A stretch of 6,063 bases of DNA. It comes from Candidatus Segatella papionis (GTDB lineage Bacteria; Bacteroidota; Bacteroidia; Bacteroidales; Bacteroidaceae). Below, piece after piece: positions 5,391 through 6,063 of this stretch. A model generated the notes under the pieces. It worked only from the letters and a program-made list of their open reading frames with translations, was not told the origin of the DNA and did not search any database. Within the stretch, counting starts at the first letter, position 1; each line of letters begins with the position of its first letter. The stretch lies in the NCBI GenBank assembly GCA_002297965.1, contig DBLF01000070.1, forward strand, positions 1-6,063, given 5' to 3'. Made by a program: the position numbers and the translations under genes.

Positions 5391-5400
5391 TATAGCTATA
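5391..5400. repeat. Short perfect palindrome TATAGCTATA
   Basis: A 10-bp perfect dyad in the spacer directly next to the hairpin at 5341-5387. It may be chance in AT-rich sequence, or part of the same control region. No -7 box of the TAnnTTTG type is seen here, so the AlkZ-like gene has no recognisable promoter of its own. Confidence 0.25.
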
Positions 5401-5411
5401 TTTAGTTCCGA

Positions 5412-6063
5412 TTATAGAGCTTCAACCTTCCAATCATCGATGCTCCTGCGGTCTTCCGAGAAGTTGATTCCTACTTTATATTTCTTGCGTTTGTCGTCGG
5501 CGAAGGCTGCGGCATAATCCTTGTGGTCGATTTGCTCCATCGCCGTTTCGGCATCCTTCTTATATTTGAGCTCCAAGATATAGATGCTGCGCTTGGTCTT
5601 CAGCACCATGTCGATTCTTCCATCGGATGCCGGAACCTCTGGGGTAACATCGCATCCCAATATTAGCAAGATTGTATAGAGCACAGCTTGGTAATGGCGC
5701 TCGTTGTTGTTGACCAACGTATATGGGAACTTCTTGTAGAAAGTCTGAAGATGAGGGAGGAATGCCGCCATCTTGTCCTCTGTGCTCAAGATGAAATTAT
5801 CTATCCAAGCTTTGCTGATAGCATCACGGTCATCCATTCCGTTTGGTGCATAGTAGCGGAAGAGACTGTTGGAGAAGCCTTTTTTAACTTCCTCGTTAGG
5901 GAAGGCGAGCTTATAGGTGTCTGCCGTCTCAATATAATCCTTGATGGTGAGATAACCACTTTGATATAACACAGGTATTGGATCTGTAATCTTCTTTGTT
6001 GGCGTGTCAAAACGATCGGCACTTGTCCAGATGTTTTCCATCTGAAGCATATCTATGCCTTTT
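5412..6063 (-). CDS. C-terminal part of an AAA-ATPase-like/PD-(D/E)XK nuclease-domain protein, 5' end outside the window
   Basis: 216 complete codons are visible; the reading frame is open to the window edge, and the internal ATG at 6050 is not the start (family proteins are roughly 500-550 residues, with an N-terminal AAA-ATPase_like domain, PF09820). The visible part begins in the linker PIPVLYQSGYLTIKDY ... LAFPNEEVKKGF, a hallmark of the family. It continues through ERHYQAVLY (fragment residues 121-129) into the PDDEXK_9 domain: GRID (D151) then YILELKYKK (E164-x-K166), a complete PD-(D/E)XK catalytic set. The final segment KKYKVGINFSEDRRSIDDWKVE is also typical. These proteins are strongly expanded in Bacteroides and Prevotella genomes; their job is not established, and nuclease activity is inferred from the motif. 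The gene lies upstream of the AlkZ-like gene on the same strand with an 82-bp spacer. Confidence 0.92.
   Translation of the reverse strand, partial: KGIDMLQMENIWTSADRFDTPTKKITDPIPVLYQSGYLTIKDYIETADTYKLAFPNEEVKKGFSNSLFRYYAPNGMDDRDAISKAWIDNFILSTEDKMAAFLPHLQTFYKKFPYTLVNNNERHYQAVLYTILLILGCDVTPEVPASDGRIDMVLKTKRSIYILELKYKKDAETAMEQIDHKDYAAAFADDKRKKYKVGINFSEDRRSIDDWKVEAL

Noticed and set aside
5801..6022. Small open frames opposite or out of frame with the PD-(D/E)XK gene (also 5688-5969)
   Set aside because: They overlap a well-supported conserved coding sequence and have no family resemblance.
1..6063. CRISPR array, tRNA, rRNA, transposase or integrase
   Set aside because: No regularly spaced repeats beyond the two-copy ones listed, no cloverleaf-like sequence and no recombinase motif were seen in either strand.

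Overview
The window looks like a chromosomal segment of an anaerobic Bacteroidota bacterium, most likely of the Prevotella/Segatella or Bacteroides type. The grounds are promoters of the Bacteroidota form TTTG/TTG-N19-20-TAnnTTTG in front of several genes, A-rich leaders that mostly lack a Shine-Dalgarno sequence, an anaerobe's oxygen-defence pair (rubredoxin and a two-iron superoxide reductase), and an AAA-ATPase/PD-(D/E)XK protein of a family that is highly multiplied in these gut genera. The species cannot be fixed from the sequence alone.

Left part (1-2100), all genes on the minus strand: the ribosome-associated ATPase gene ychF runs off the left edge. Its control region (1028-1185) holds a consensus promoter, an imperfect upstream copy of that whole promoter, and two perfect palindromes. 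Next comes a strong hairpin terminator (1186-1226), then the superoxide reductase gene dfx, a hairpin-forming spacer, and a rubredoxin gene with its own promoter. Rubredoxin is the usual electron donor of superoxide reductases, so dfx and the rubredoxin gene probably work as one detoxification unit.

Middle part (2100-4400): an exported protein of unknown function (minus strand) and an STAND/archaeal-type AAA ATPase (plus strand) are transcribed divergently from a 165-bp spacer. Each has a recognisable -7 element. The ATPase leader carries two identical copies of CGAAAAATTTCG, a plausible operator pair.

Right part (4400-6063), minus strand: an AlkZ/HTH_42-like winged-helix protein with the QxQ glycosylase motif but an unusual C-terminus converges on the ATPase gene with only 8 bp between the stop codons. 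A likely terminator for the ATPase gene lies inside the AlkZ-like coding sequence. Upstream of it, across a strong hairpin, is the C-terminal half of an AAA-ATPase/PD-(D/E)XK protein that runs off the right edge. This half looks like accessory DNA, but no complete defence system, transposase, integrase, CRISPR array or RNA gene is visible. The only stretches without a gene are short (216 bp or less) and are described below.
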